Assembly (NCBI RefSeq): GCF_003862495.1
Contig: NZ_RRCH01000003.1
Coordinates: forward strand, 124,001-188,000
Reading direction: 5' to 3'
Source of the DNA: Halocatena pleomorpha
Lineage (GTDB): Archaea > Halobacteriota > Halobacteria > Halobacteriales > Haloarculaceae
Length of the DNA: 64,000 nucleotides
Part shown: positions 35,878 through 45,113 of the stretch, in pieces
Layout of the letters: each line of letters begins with the position of its first letter
Numbering within the stretch: position 1 is the stretch's first letter
The notes under the pieces: model-generated
Told to the model about the DNA's origin: nothing
Database searches by the model: none
What the model saw: the letters and a program-made list of their open reading frames with translations, nothing else
Made by a program: the position numbers and the translations under genes

Positions 35878-36585
35878 GTGCTTTCGGTCGAGCTACACAC
35901 CCACTCCGACCGTTCGTACGATGGCCGTGATCCGATTGACATGCTACTCACCCAAGCGGAAGCGATCGGTCTTGATGCGGTCGCAGTAACTGATCACGAC
36001 CAGATCGACGCGAGTCTCAAAGCCTCGGAAATGGCTCCTGAATACGGATTGGTCGGGATTCCAGGAGCGGAGATAACGAGCACTGCGGGCCACGTACTCG
36101 GATTGGGAATCGAAGAACGCGTACCGTCGGGACTGACATTCACAGAGACGATCGAGCGGATTCACGATCTCGGGGGGATTGCGGTCGTTCCCCACCCGTT
36201 TCAGGGCGCTCGTCACGGTGTCGCACCGAACGTTTCGTACGAACAGTTGGCTCGCGCGGATGCTATTGAGGTGTATAACTCTCGCCTGCTCACCGGGCGC
36301 TCGAACCGAAAGGCCAAGCGCTTTGCAGCCAACCGTGAGTTGCCGATGACCGCCGGTAGCGACGCCCACATCGCTGAGATGGTTGGACAGGCAATCACCC
36401 ACGTCGGCAGCGGACAACGAACGATCGATGGCATCCTTCAAGCCATCGCTGACGGAGAAACAACCGTCGTCGGACAGCGAACCCCGTGGCGGATCAGTCT
36501 CCGGCAAGCTGGTGGAGCCGCCAAGCGACGCCTCAAATACGCTGCGGAGGATCTCATTTCAGACACCGGCCGGGGCTTGCTCTGA
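35878..36585 (+). CDS. PHP-domain phosphoesterase
   Basis: 235 residues from GTG 35878, chosen because members begin with L-S-V-E-L-H-T-H-S and a TATA-like stretch lies about 28 bases upstream; the frame extends back to GTG 35815. Metal ligands: H7 and H9, T-D-H-D-Q near residue 40, H near P-H-P-F and G-S-D-A-H near 160. PHP proteins of this size act on nucleic acids or phosphoesters, for example YciV/RNase AM. The basic C-terminal tail could contact RNA. Confidence 0.8.
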   Translation: MLSVELHTHSDRSYDGRDPIDMLLTQAEAIGLDAVAVTDHDQIDASLKASEMAPEYGLVGIPGAEITSTAGHVLGLGIEERVPSGLTFTETIERIHDLGGIAVVPHPFQGARHGVAPNVSYEQLARADAIEVYNSRLLTGRSNRKAKRFAANRELPMTAGSDAHIAEMVGQAITHVGSGQRTIDGILQAIADGETTVVGQRTPWRISLRQAGGAAKRRLKYAAEDLISDTGRGLL

Positions 36586-36713
36586 TCGGACCACGCGGTT
36601 CAGCGGACATCGAGTGATCCTCGCAGTGATACGTTCTCCCAGTCCCAACCAGCGGCTCGTCGATCGTTTGCAGTATCGAAACGCTTAGTGGTCGGCCCGG
36701 ACTGGTCCCGTAT

Positions 36714-36992
36714 ATGAGTGAGGACGCCGTCGACGCCGATGCAGTCCATCACGTGGCGGATCTCGCACGGGTCGCCCTGACGGAGTCGGAGGCCGAACGG
36801 TTCGAAGCACAGTTTGAGGATATCCTTGACTACTTCGATTCGTTGGATGAAGTCCCCGAGATCGAACGGGAGAGCGATCTCGTGAACGTCATGCGGCCGG
36901 ACGAGCAACGCCCGAGTCTGGATCAGAACGAGGCGCTCGACAACGCTGCTGAGACCGAAGACGGCTACTTCAAAGGCCCCCGGGTATCATGA
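36714..36992 (+). CDS. gatC: glutamyl/aspartyl-tRNA amidotransferase subunit C
   Basis: 92 residues, typical length. The belt-like GatC sequence is recognisable: V-x-H-V-A-D-L-A-R-V-A-L-T-E-S-E near the N-terminus and L-R/M-R-P-D-E near residue 60. It stabilises the GatA-GatB complex that converts Glu-tRNA-Gln or Asp-tRNA-Asn by transamidation. It overlaps gatA by 4 bp, giving coupled expression. gatB is not in the window. Confidence 0.94.
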   Translation: MSEDAVDADAVHHVADLARVALTESEAERFEAQFEDILDYFDSLDEVPEIERESDLVNVMRPDEQRPSLDQNEALDNAAETEDGYFKGPRVS

Positions 36993-38263
36993 GTACGGAG
37001 CACAACGCCTTCATCACTGAGACAACGATCGAACCCACCAGCGAAGGCCCGCTGTCCGGTCGAACCATCGCCGTCAAGGATAACATTTCGACCGCCGGTG
37101 TCCGGACGACTTGTGGCTCGACGATGCTTGAAGAGTACGTCCCACCGTACGACGCCACAGTTGTCGAGCGACTCACAGCAGCGGGTGCCACGATTGTTGG
37201 CAAAGCGAACATGGATGAGTTCGGAATGGGTGGAACGACCGAAACCTCCGCGTTCGGGCCGACAGAGAACCCTCGTGCCCCGGGCCGTGTGGCCGGTGGC
37301 TCCTCAGGGGGAAGTGCCGCCGCCGTCGCAGAAGAGGCAGCGGATCTGGCGCTCGGAACCGACACCGGGGGATCGATTCGTAATCCGGCAGCGTTCTGTG
37401 GCGTCGTTGGTCTCAAACCCACGTACGGACTCGTCTCCCGATACGGGCTGATCGCGTACGCCAACAGCTTAGAGCAGATCGGGCCGATCGCGCCGACCGT
37501 CGAGGAAACCGCCACGCTGTTAGATGTGATCGCCGGTCCCGACGAGAACGACGCGACCACCCACCAGAACGGAGCAGACGCGAACTACGCCGCTGCTGCC
37601 GATGGAAACGTTGACGGCATGACGATCGGTGTGCTCAAGAATCTCCGCGCTGGGGCCGACGAACGGGTGGCGGCCGCCTTCGATGACGGAGTAGCCGAAC
37701 TGGAAGCACGAGGTGCCACCGTTGTCGAGATCGAACTCGATTCGATTGAGCACGCCCTCGCTGCGTACTACGTCATCGCCATGTCAGAAGCCTCCTCGAA
37801 TCTCGCGCGCTTTGATGGCGTGCGGTACGGCGTCTCTGGCGGGTATGAAGGCGATTGGAACGAGTCGTTCGCTCAGGCCAGAGAGAGCGGGTTCGGTGAG
37901 GAAGTCAAACGCCGAATCCTACTGGGGACGTACGCGCTCTCGGCCGGATACCACGACAAGTATTACAAGAAGGCACAGGACGCTCGTGCGTGGGTCAAAC
38001 AGGAATTCGATGACGCGTTCGAAAACGCGGACGTGCTTGCCTCACCCACGATGCCTGTTCTTCCCCCAGAAATCGGTGAAAGCCTCGACGATCCGCTCCA
38101 ACTCTACCAGATAGATGCCAATACGGTCCCTGTAAACCTCGCTAACCTTCCTGCGATCTCCGTTCCTGTGGGCCGCGCCGATGGGTTCCCCGTCGGATTC
38201 CAACTCATTGGCCCTGCCTTCGGAGAGCACAGAATCCTCCGCGCTGGAAGTGCGCTCCAATGA
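36989..38263 (+). CDS. gatA: glutamyl/aspartyl-tRNA amidotransferase subunit A
   Basis: 424 residues of the amidase-signature family. The Ser-cisSer-Lys triad is visible: Lys in A-V-K-D-N near residue 30, G-G-S-S-G-G-S near 105 and G-T-D-T-G-G-S-I-R near 128 with the nucleophile Ser. It liberates ammonia from glutamine for the transamidation. The length is somewhat shorter than the bacterial 480, as in other haloarchaea. Confidence 0.95.
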   Translation: MSTEHNAFITETTIEPTSEGPLSGRTIAVKDNISTAGVRTTCGSTMLEEYVPPYDATVVERLTAAGATIVGKANMDEFGMGGTTETSAFGPTENPRAPGRVAGGSSGGSAAAVAEEAADLALGTDTGGSIRNPAAFCGVVGLKPTYGLVSRYGLIAYANSLEQIGPIAPTVEETATLLDVIAGPDENDATTHQNGADANYAAAADGNVDGMTIGVLKNLRAGADERVAAAFDDGVAELEARGATVVEIELDSIEHALAAYYVIAMSEASSNLARFDGVRYGVSGGYEGDWNESFAQARESGFGEEVKRRILLGTYALSAGYHDKYYKKAQDARAWVKQEFDDAFENADVLASPTMPVLPPEIGESLDDPLQLYQIDANTVPVNLANLPAISVPVGRADGFPVGFQLIGPAFGEHRILRAGSALQ

Positions 38264-38695
38264 CTAACTGAGTGCAGTCGAACTGGCCCTTCTCGGACGA
38301 TCTTTCCTCGAAGCGATGTGCCATCTGCGTTCCTAAGATTCACACCGGGAACCACTGGCAGCATGATAGCAAGCGTACGGATGGTGAAAGTGCTGTCAAC
38401 TGGATGGTCGAGTCGATCCACGAAAACGGGTACTGGTGTCGGTTGGGATGGCGTGTAGGGCGTGCATCGACGCCGGTCTCCCCTGTCGATCAGCACGATT
38501 CCGGGCGAATCGTCCGCTTTGGTTCATGAGGCCGCTTCCTGTTTTTCCATCACTTCGCCGCCCTTCGAAGTGTGGCTGGACAGTTGGGGCCAGTGGATCA
38601 AGGGGGCAGTGTGATTCGGTGGGACAAACGGGAAAACGTCGCATGGGACGGTAGAGACAGGCGAAAGAGCCATCACCTTTGAAGTATGTGAGATA
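38264..38695. other. intergenic region without a supported gene
   Basis: About 430 bases. Short frames on both strands are rich in Arg, Ser and Cys, overlap each other and have no family features. No tRNA-like cloverleaf and no strong palindrome was seen. It may carry the decayed remnant of a gene or an RNA; the sequence gives no positive support for either. Confidence 0.3.
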
Positions 38696-39382
38696 TCACT
38701 CATTGATATCGGTCCAGTTTGACGTCATCGAGGGATCGATGAGGTGCCAACGCTGCTGAGGCGTTCCCTTCGCGACGCGAAGTTCTACGATAGCGTCCAC
38801 CAGCGGCTCGAACAGCCTCGTGAGTTCCGAGTCCCGGGCGATCGGAAGGTGTACGTGGACCATTCCGCTTCGTCGCCGTGTTGCGATGCCTGTGTACCGA
38901 ACGAGTCGCAGAGAGATGTCTCTCTCGTTTGACTCGACAAACGTCGACAGCGAGTCGACACACACGCGAAGCTCTCCGGCCGCGAGTGGCTCAGCAGCGC
39001 GTTCGATGGAACGAATGGTACCGATGATTTTGGCAACGAGCGATGCGGGGGTGTTCGCGGTCGTGTGTGAGACGTTCACCGAACCGGAACCGCCCAGCTG
39101 TGAATCAGTGGCACTCCTGAACTGCGTTACGTAATCCACGACGTGATCCCGGTGGTAGGTGTCGTCCGTAATGGCTGATCGGGCGTCAGTCCCTGAACCG
39201 TCCGTCGTTACGTACAACCGCTGGCGATGCATGCTTGGATCACCCATGAGATGCCGACACGCTAACTGATGAACCTCGGGCGCGACGTTCCCCACCACGA
39301 GTAATGTGCTACCACACTGCTTCAGACGGCTGAGAGCTGCCGCAAACTCGGCTGACCCCAGCACTTCCCCATCGACTACCAT
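38696..39382 (-). CDS. haloarchaeal RecA/KaiC-like remnant family protein
   Basis: 228 residues from ATG 39382 (a TTG precedes it). The pattern S-T-L-L-V-V-G-N-V near residue 30, R-L-Y-V-T-T-D-G, and V-C-V-D-S-L-S-T-F near 150 retains the strand order of a RecA-like P-loop fold, but the Walker A lysine motif is absent. Such degenerate proteins are frequent in haloarchaea, often near signal-transduction genes. An ATP-independent regulatory role is possible. No partner lies near. Confidence 0.6.
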   Translation of the reverse strand: MVVDGEVLGSAEFAAALSRLKQCGSTLLVVGNVAPEVHQLACRHLMGDPSMHRQRLYVTTDGSGTDARSAITDDTYHRDHVVDYVTQFRSATDSQLGGSGSVNVSHTTANTPASLVAKIIGTIRSIERAAEPLAAGELRVCVDSLSTFVESNERDISLRLVRYTGIATRRRSGMVHVHLPIARDSELTRLFEPLVDAIVELRVAKGTPQQRWHLIDPSMTSNWTDINE

Positions 39383-39567
39383 CAACTATCCCCTGTGAAC
39401 AGACTGAAAATAAACGTTGTGGTCGCCCGCCCCTGTATCTGCACAATATTTTATTGTTTTAACGCCATGGAAAATTCTGAGTAAAACGATATTTTTCCGG
39501 TGAAACTGTCTTGGAGAGACAATCGTCGAAAAAACTATAAGCGATCGTCGATACTACTCGATATCGT

Positions 39568-39669
39568 ATGTGTTATCGCTGTCCCAGTTGTGAGGGAGAA
39601 CTACAGCAGGAGTATCGGTCGTGGATTTGCCAGGAGTGTGGTTACGTGCCGGCTCACGGCGCGGATTGA
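39568..39669 (+). CDS. 33-aa zinc-ribbon micro-protein
   Basis: 33 residues: C-Y-R-C-P-S-C near the N-terminus and I-C-Q-E-C-G-Y near residue 21, two zinc knuckles. TATA-like aactataa lies about 30 bases upstream, which supports a leaderless transcript and a real gene. The same tiny ribbon design is seen at 16940-17113, with different flanks. Function unknown. Confidence 0.6.
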   Translation: MCYRCPSCEGELQQEYRSWICQECGYVPAHGAD

Positions 39670-40092
39670 TACAGGTACGGATCAAACCAGTGACGAGAGG
39701 GGCACATCCGTAAGCATCGTTCGGTGAACGTGAGTACGACGCGTTCATCCCATCGTATTCATGTTTAGATGATTCTATAGAATATTATAGTTCAGATAGT
39801 ATTCTATTATATAATCATATAGGTAATATGTTATTGTGGAGATTCACCTATACACTCTCAATGAGTGCTGTATCTCCATCTTATTGGATTTTCTGAATTG
39901 GTTATTCTACACATTACCCAAAACTTTAATAACTTTTCTTTCGAGGTGTTTACTATCTATGCTCGAACAGAGTAATGACATCAATATTTTACGTGTGGCG
40001 TTCTCCGATGAACGCTCCTTCCCCCTGTGGGAGGACTCACAAACCGGTGTGACAACGAGCGAACAGAGGCCACCGATTCACGCAGACAGACG
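39670..40092. other. AT-rich intergenic region with a 12-bp palindrome
   Basis: About 420 bases. From 39760 to 39950 the sequence is very AT-rich, unlike the neighbouring genes, and contains a perfect palindrome attctatagaat (39772-39783) with further TATA-like blocks. It presumably holds the promoter of the third subtilase. An 86-residue frame (39836-40096) is rich in Ile, Leu and Cys and is not family-like; it was left out. Confidence 0.4.
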
Positions 40093-41388
40093 ATGACGGA
40101 CGCAGATCTAGACGACACCAGTTCGAAACGAGGGCGGCGCGATTTCCTTCGATCGATGAGCGGACTGGGCCTCTTCAGTTCGATCGGTCGGCAGCTCGAT
40201 GTGGGTATCGACAGCCTCATTCCGGTAAACATCGGTTACCAAGACAGCAGTGGGTACACCGCAGCGACCGAGATCGCAGACGAAGTCGTTCGCACCTTTG
40301 AGTTCGATGCGGCGACAGTGACGATCCCCCAGCAACTGGTGACAGCACAAGGAATCGATGGCGTCCTATCCGATCAGCCGATTCGATACATCGAGCCGGA
40401 TCGGCCGATGATTGCCCATCAGCAGTATACGCCGTGGGGGATCGATCGGTCCGGAGCTGAACTGGCCCACACTGAAGGGATCAGCGGTCAAGACATCGAT
40501 ATCGCAATTCTCGACAGCGGAATCGACGGGACACATCCTGATCTGCAGGCCAACGTCGGAGACGGTACGTCGTTTCTCGACACCGTTGGATTGTTGTCAG
40601 AGGGTGGACAGTCGGATGAGACACCCATTTTCGATGGCGTCCGTTCGGCGTTCGACGCGACCCACGGATTGCTCGACACCGGATCCAGAGGTCAGTCCCG
40701 ACCGGCGGCGTTCAATTCTAGCGCTCCCGAGTGGCACGATTCCGTCGGCCACGGCACCCACATCGCGGGCACCGTTGGAGCGATCGACAACTCGGGTGGA
40801 GTCGTGGGCGTCTCTCCCGACGCGACGTTACACGCCATCAAGGTTCTGAGTTCGTCCGGCGTTGGATCGGCGTCTGACATCGCAGCCGGCGTCGATCACG
40901 TTGCAAAGCAGGGGTGGGAGGTTGCAAACCTGAGTCTCGGCTCTTCACACGATTCGAAGCTAATTCAGGACGCGTGCTCGTATGCGGCCGAACAGGGCAC
41001 GCTTCTCGTCGCAGCGACAGGGAACGTGGGACCGTGTACGGACTGTGTGCGCTATCCCGCCGCGTATTCCAGCGTCGTCGGCGTCGGAGCAACCACCACC
41101 GACGACGAACTCGCGTCCTTCTCGGCGACTGGACCGGAGATCGATCTCGTTGCGCCTGGTCAGAACATCAGATCGACGTACACCACCGATGTTCGACCGT
41201 ATGAAACGCTGTCCGGCACGTCGATGGCAGCACCGCACGTCGCGGCGGCCGGTGGACTCCTCATGGCGGACGGGTACGAGAACACGGCTGCCGCCGATCG
41301 CCTCATCGAAACGGCAGAAGACATCGGTCTCTCCGAAAGCGACGGTGGAGCAGGCTTACTCGATATCCCCGCTGCGCTCGGGTTGTGA
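40093..41388 (+). CDS. Tat-exported subtilase (S8), paralogue of the 14210 protease
   Basis: 431 residues from ATG 40093. Tat motif R-G-R-R-D-F-L-R; propeptide-like region to about residue 110; core with D141, H220, oxyanion N311 and S377. It shares W-G-I-D-R, H-P-D-L-Q-A-N, G-P-C-T-D-C-V and the G-G-L-L-M end with the protease at 14210-15340, so the two are paralogues. It differs by an insert of about 40 residues between D and H, rich in Ser, Gly and Asp. Both end right after the core. Confidence 0.92.
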   Translation: MTDADLDDTSSKRGRRDFLRSMSGLGLFSSIGRQLDVGIDSLIPVNIGYQDSSGYTAATEIADEVVRTFEFDAATVTIPQQLVTAQGIDGVLSDQPIRYIEPDRPMIAHQQYTPWGIDRSGAELAHTEGISGQDIDIAILDSGIDGTHPDLQANVGDGTSFLDTVGLLSEGGQSDETPIFDGVRSAFDATHGLLDTGSRGQSRPAAFNSSAPEWHDSVGHGTHIAGTVGAIDNSGGVVGVSPDATLHAIKVLSSSGVGSASDIAAGVDHVAKQGWEVANLSLGSSHDSKLIQDACSYAAEQGTLLVAATGNVGPCTDCVRYPAAYSSVVGVGATTTDDELASFSATGPEIDLVAPGQNIRSTYTTDVRPYETLSGTSMAAPHVAAAGGLLMADGYENTAAADRLIETAEDIGLSESDGGAGLLDIPAALGL

Positions 41389-41475
41389 GCGTCGAACCGA
41401 GGACCAGTCGGTGAGGGTGCCCGTCGAGAACTGGGCTGAACGCCGTGGGTGTTCTGTGTGGGCGGTAGCAACGTG

Positions 41476-43323
41476 TCACCGACACGGGCCGGTTCGTTTC
41501 AAGATGAGCGTGTACTGTTCAGGACCGAGATCCTGTTCGTCACCGTACTGTACCGTTCGGGGAACTATCCCGACGCGAAGCAACTCCGGGAGGGGTGATT
41601 GGGACCGTTTTCGATCGAGAAACCGGGGTCGCTGCCCGAACTCGGCAGCCACTTCGTAGCTGTCGTTCGGATCGGTCATGAGCGAACGAATGTACTCGAT
41701 TTCGCGGTGGTGGTCGGCGTAGAAGTTGGCCCGCCCGTTCAGATCCGGTGGGGCTAACCGAAGCAGATCCTCACGTGTGAGTTCGATGTACTCGGGACAA
41801 CGATCGGGCATGTTCTGCATCCACTCGCCGTAGGTCGTTTCGGGTCGGGTGAGTTCGCCGTCGGCTCTGTGGGTGTAATGGCTCGTGTTCATCCCGTGTG
41901 GGATCGCTGCGGCTTGGGGGTGAATCTGGTACAGTTCGACCGTCGCGTCCTCGGGGGCGTTGGTAGCCAACCAGTCCGTGGCTGCTGCCCTCGGTTGATC
42001 GGCGTAGCCGAGGGTTCCGTAGCCAGTATACAGCGCGCTTGATACGAGCACCACGGTGACGACGACCCGCGCCACCGTCTCCGTCCGTTCATGGAGTTGC
42101 CACAGCGCGACCGACACGAGAATCACGAGCGGTGGGATCGTCAAAAGGAGATGATGCATCCGGATGTACTGCCACCACGAGAGCAACCCGAGACAGCTAG
42201 CGATAGCCACGACCAACAGCACTAGCCCGTCGGTCTTCTCCGAGTGAGTTCGTAACTGTGGGAGGATTGCTGCCACACTCCCGATCACCGCGAGAAAGAG
42301 CACCACCCCGAACCCGTTGAGGTAGCTCCGGAGCATCCACCACCCCGAAGAAGCGTTCCGTCCACCGGATATCGTTGCTTTGTGCGTCGTTCCTCGCGTA
42401 ATCCGAGCAAGGAGCACCTCGGGTCCCGACAACAACACGGAGGGATAACCGACGATCATCGCACTAATCCCGACAAGCGCCCCAACGACGAGAAGCCGGG
42501 GACGGATCAGCGCCCGGAGCCACTCCGAGTCTGCCTTTCGGGCGCGGAGGAACTGTGCCGTTGCGAGCAGTATGACACTCACGCCCGCTGTGAGTTTGAA
42601 CGCCATGGCGAACCCGCCGACGCCACAGCCACCGTAGAAATACCGCTCGTCACCGGTTTCGACGTACCGGAGCGCGAGATAGATGACGAGCAACAATAGA
42701 AACGCTGATGGAACGTCTTCACCACTCTCGTGAGCCATCACGACGAAACCGAACGTGAACGACAGAACGAGAGCGGCCAGCCGTCCGGCCGTTCGATCGC
42801 GGAGTTGGGATGTGATTCGATACACTAGATACACACAGCCGAGGGCGAACACTACCGAAAATAATCGGACGATCAACAAGCTGGAAGTCCATACCCAGCG
42901 TGGTGTACTGTGCCAGAGCAGCCACACGTCTGTATCGACCGTCCAGATGTGTGCCGTCGCGTTTGGACGATAAAACGGTGTGAACACTGCAAGCTGATCT
43001 GTAATGATTGCGAACACCACCGCCGGAAGAAGAGCGATCGCGTTCAGATAAAACGTTGCGCCGTACATCCGCCCTTGAGTCACGCCGTTTTGGAACGCCT
43101 CGAATCCGGGACCAGTGGTGAGCACCCCGATCGCCGGCATCACGTCGAGGAGACGCGTGTGCTCGTCGTGCGTTGCGAAACTCGGAACCTGATGCCAAAA
43201 CCAAAATCCGAGCATCACCACCGCTACCACGAATACGTACCAGAGATACGGATCAGCCCTGAAATCCTGTATCACCCGTCGTTTTGCGTAACCCACCAAA
43301 CGCGTGACCGACCGCACATCCAT
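41476..43323 (-). CDS. GT39-like membrane glycosyltransferase
   Basis: 615 residues with about 12 helices followed by a soluble C-terminal domain (roughly 430-615). The large first loop carries T-H-D-E-H-T-R, an acidic motif placed like the catalytic Asp-Glu of protein mannosyltransferases and ArnT (GT-C fold). A-F-K-L-T-A-G around residue 240 recalls the same family. It probably transfers a sugar from a lipid carrier onto an envelope acceptor. It is followed by a divergent-neighbour set of envelope genes. Confidence 0.75.
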   Translation of the reverse strand: MDVRSVTRLVGYAKRRVIQDFRADPYLWYVFVVAVVMLGFWFWHQVPSFATHDEHTRLLDVMPAIGVLTTGPGFEAFQNGVTQGRMYGATFYLNAIALLPAVVFAIITDQLAVFTPFYRPNATAHIWTVDTDVWLLWHSTPRWVWTSSLLIVRLFSVVFALGCVYLVYRITSQLRDRTAGRLAALVLSFTFGFVVMAHESGEDVPSAFLLLLVIYLALRYVETGDERYFYGGCGVGGFAMAFKLTAGVSVILLATAQFLRARKADSEWLRALIRPRLLVVGALVGISAMIVGYPSVLLSGPEVLLARITRGTTHKATISGGRNASSGWWMLRSYLNGFGVVLFLAVIGSVAAILPQLRTHSEKTDGLVLLVVAIASCLGLLSWWQYIRMHHLLLTIPPLVILVSVALWQLHERTETVARVVVTVVLVSSALYTGYGTLGYADQPRAAATDWLATNAPEDATVELYQIHPQAAAIPHGMNTSHYTHRADGELTRPETTYGEWMQNMPDRCPEYIELTREDLLRLAPPDLNGRANFYADHHREIEYIRSLMTDPNDSYEVAAEFGQRPRFLDRKRSQSPLPELLRVGIVPRTVQYGDEQDLGPEQYTLILKRTGPCR

Positions 43324-43415
43324 GCAAATAGTTTTTTTAACCGAGGTAAAAACTCATCTATTTTATCTGCCTAACACCACGTGAGTCCACGGATCAAGTC
43401 GTGCTCAAATCGGCG

Positions 43416-44513
43416 TTATCGGAGCCACGTGACGAAGATCGTCCGTGTGAGACCGAACGCGTAGCCGAGTTTCGGTTTTTTCGTTTCGCCGGCTGCTCGC
43501 TGTGCAATGGTGATGGGGATTTCCTTGATTCGAAGCCCGTTTTTACGGGCTTCGATGAGCAGTTCCGGCGCACTGAACCGCTCTTCCGAAAGAGTCATCT
43601 CATTGAGCTTCGTGGCTCGAATCGCCCGATATCCGTTGGTGCAATCCGTGATGTCCGCCTTCGTCATCACGTTTATGAGTGCCGTGAACGTTCGGATCCC
43701 GAACTGTCGGGTGGCGCTGTTGTTGGAATCATCCACACCGGTGTACCGGGAACCGACAACGTAATCGGCTTCACTGTCGGCGATCGGTTCAATCAATCGA
43801 GAAAGCTCTTCAACGGGGTGTTGTCCGTCGGCGTCCATCGTGACAACGATGTCAGCGCCGTGCTGTTTGGCGATCGAAAAGCCGGTTCTGAGCGCGCCAC
43901 CTTGTCCCTGATTGATCGGATGATCAACGACGATCGCGTCCGTCGCTGCCGTTCGTTCGACGGTCGCGTCGGTCGATCCGTCCGAAACGACGAGTGGTTG
44001 CAGCACATACTCTCCGATCGTATCCGGCAGCGACGTCACGACGCTCCGGATGCTTTCGGCCTCGTTGTAGGCAGGGATCACCACGTACACCGATGACGAA
44101 TCGGTGTCGTCGTTGGCTGCCTGATCGATCGCTAAGTTCCGTGTAAGCGTCGCTATCGACTGTTGGTTGCTCCGCGTTCGCGCGAACAACAGCAATACGA
44201 GACAGACCAGCGTGACGTTCGTGATCAGAGAGATCGCGAACGGTCGGCGATCGATCGCAAGGACCTCTCCAACCACGTCGAACATGTCCGGAAACAGCCC
44301 GATAGCGAAAATACCCACCGCAAGGAGGATCGATACGAGAAACTCCGATTTCGAGAAGTTCGTGCGGTATCGCTCGAACCCCCACAGCAATACCCCTCCC
44401 GAGAGCACGAGGAGGGCGACCGTGAGCTCGATGCTGTCCAATCCGGAGGATCCCATCCCAATCAGATTCAACACTACACCCTCAACGTTGACAACTTCCG
44501 GTACTCCCTTCAT
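43416..44513 (-). CDS. DUF2304-GT2 fusion glycosyltransferase
   Basis: 365 residues. Residues 20-115 form three helices of the DUF2304 type, then a family 2 glycosyltransferase begins: V-V-I-P-A-Y-N-E-A-E-S near 145, V-S-D-G-S-T-D-A-T, and the metal-binding D-A-D-G-Q-H-P near 215. This resembles dolichol-phosphate mannose synthase-like enzymes, which make the lipid-linked sugars used by GT-C transferases like the neighbour. DUF2304 and GT2 are usually separate genes side by side, so the fusion is notable. Confidence 0.85.
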   Translation of the reverse strand: MKGVPEVVNVEGVVLNLIGMGSSGLDSIELTVALLVLSGGVLLWGFERYRTNFSKSEFLVSILLAVGIFAIGLFPDMFDVVGEVLAIDRRPFAISLITNVTLVCLVLLLFARTRSNQQSIATLTRNLAIDQAANDDTDSSSVYVVIPAYNEAESIRSVVTSLPDTIGEYVLQPLVVSDGSTDATVERTAATDAIVVDHPINQGQGGALRTGFSIAKQHGADIVVTMDADGQHPVEELSRLIEPIADSEADYVVGSRYTGVDDSNNSATRQFGIRTFTALINVMTKADITDCTNGYRAIRATKLNEMTLSEERFSAPELLIEARKNGLRIKEIPITIAQRAAGETKKPKLGYAFGLTRTIFVTWLR

Positions 44514-44638
44514 GCGTTTGCTATTCCTGAGATCTTGACGGCGCAGTATATGCGTTGTGGAATTGCGCTCGGGAACGGCAAACGCTGAGACAGTTCAACG
44601 GCGGTACAAACCCTTATCGCGGGGAAAGAGTTATTAGA

Positions 44639-44691
44639 GTGTAAAGCATGCTTTACTGTAAAGCTTCCTTGACGACAAGGGAGTTTTACAC
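44639..44691 (+). promoter_or_regulatory. array of TGTAAAGC half-sites before the membrane/XRE/CPBP operon
   Basis: gtaaagcatgctttac (44641-44656) is a perfect 16-bp palindrome; a further tgtaaagc half-site follows (44657-44664), and gtgtaaa (44639) is mirrored by tttacac (44685-44691). A TATA-like ttattag lies at 44631-44637. The XRE regulator encoded two genes on is the natural candidate to bind these sites. Confidence 0.6.
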
Positions 44692-44696
44692 CACTC

Positions 44697-45113
44697 ATGA
44701 TACGAATCGACACAGCATCGATGAATCGGCTCGAAACAAGGCGCTTTTACCATCGTTTGATGGGTGCCTGCATTGGCGGAGGGATCGTTGCGTATCTCAC
44801 TGGAGTGCTGTCAGGGTACGTCATTCTCGGGACGGTCATCTACTGGGCAGGCTTTCTGGGGATGGTCGGGATTTGGAAAGGGACTTCGATCGAACTGTAC
44901 GACGAGCGCGAGCAACAACTCGACCGCGAGGCTGCTGGATTGACGCTCTGGGTGTTTTCGTTCGTGCTCGTTCTCGGTGGACCCGCGCTGTTCGCGCTCG
45001 AAACAGTCGGCTCCTATGATATGCCGCCGGAGTTGTGGGGTGCGTTCTACGCGTACTGTGTGCTGTATCTGATCTTTGGCGTGATCTACACCGTGCATCG
45101 GAAGCGATCATGA
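44697..45113 (+). CDS. DUF2178-like small membrane protein
   Basis: 138 residues (130 if the ATG at 44721 is used). Four helices in two pairs, with a conserved loop S-I-E-L-Y-D-E-R-E-Q-Q-L-D-R-E-A and an aromatic last pair. This matches the haloarchaeal/archaeal DUF2178-type membrane family often coupled to a tiny XRE regulator. The stop overlaps the XRE start (ATGA). It may sense or modify the membrane; no enzymatic residues are obvious. Confidence 0.75.
   Translation: MIRIDTASMNRLETRRFYHRLMGACIGGGIVAYLTGVLSGYVILGTVIYWAGFLGMVGIWKGTSIELYDEREQQLDREAAGLTLWVFSFVLVLGGPALFALETVGSYDMPPELWGAFYAYCVLYLIFGVIYTVHRKRS

Noticed and set aside
38436-38654. 72-residue forward frame after gatA
   Set aside because: Composition rich in Arg/Ser/Cys with no domain, overlapping an equally poor reverse frame.
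39836-40096. 86-residue forward frame before the third subtilase
   Set aside because: Located in very AT-rich DNA, hydrophobic by composition, and overlaps the true protease start.
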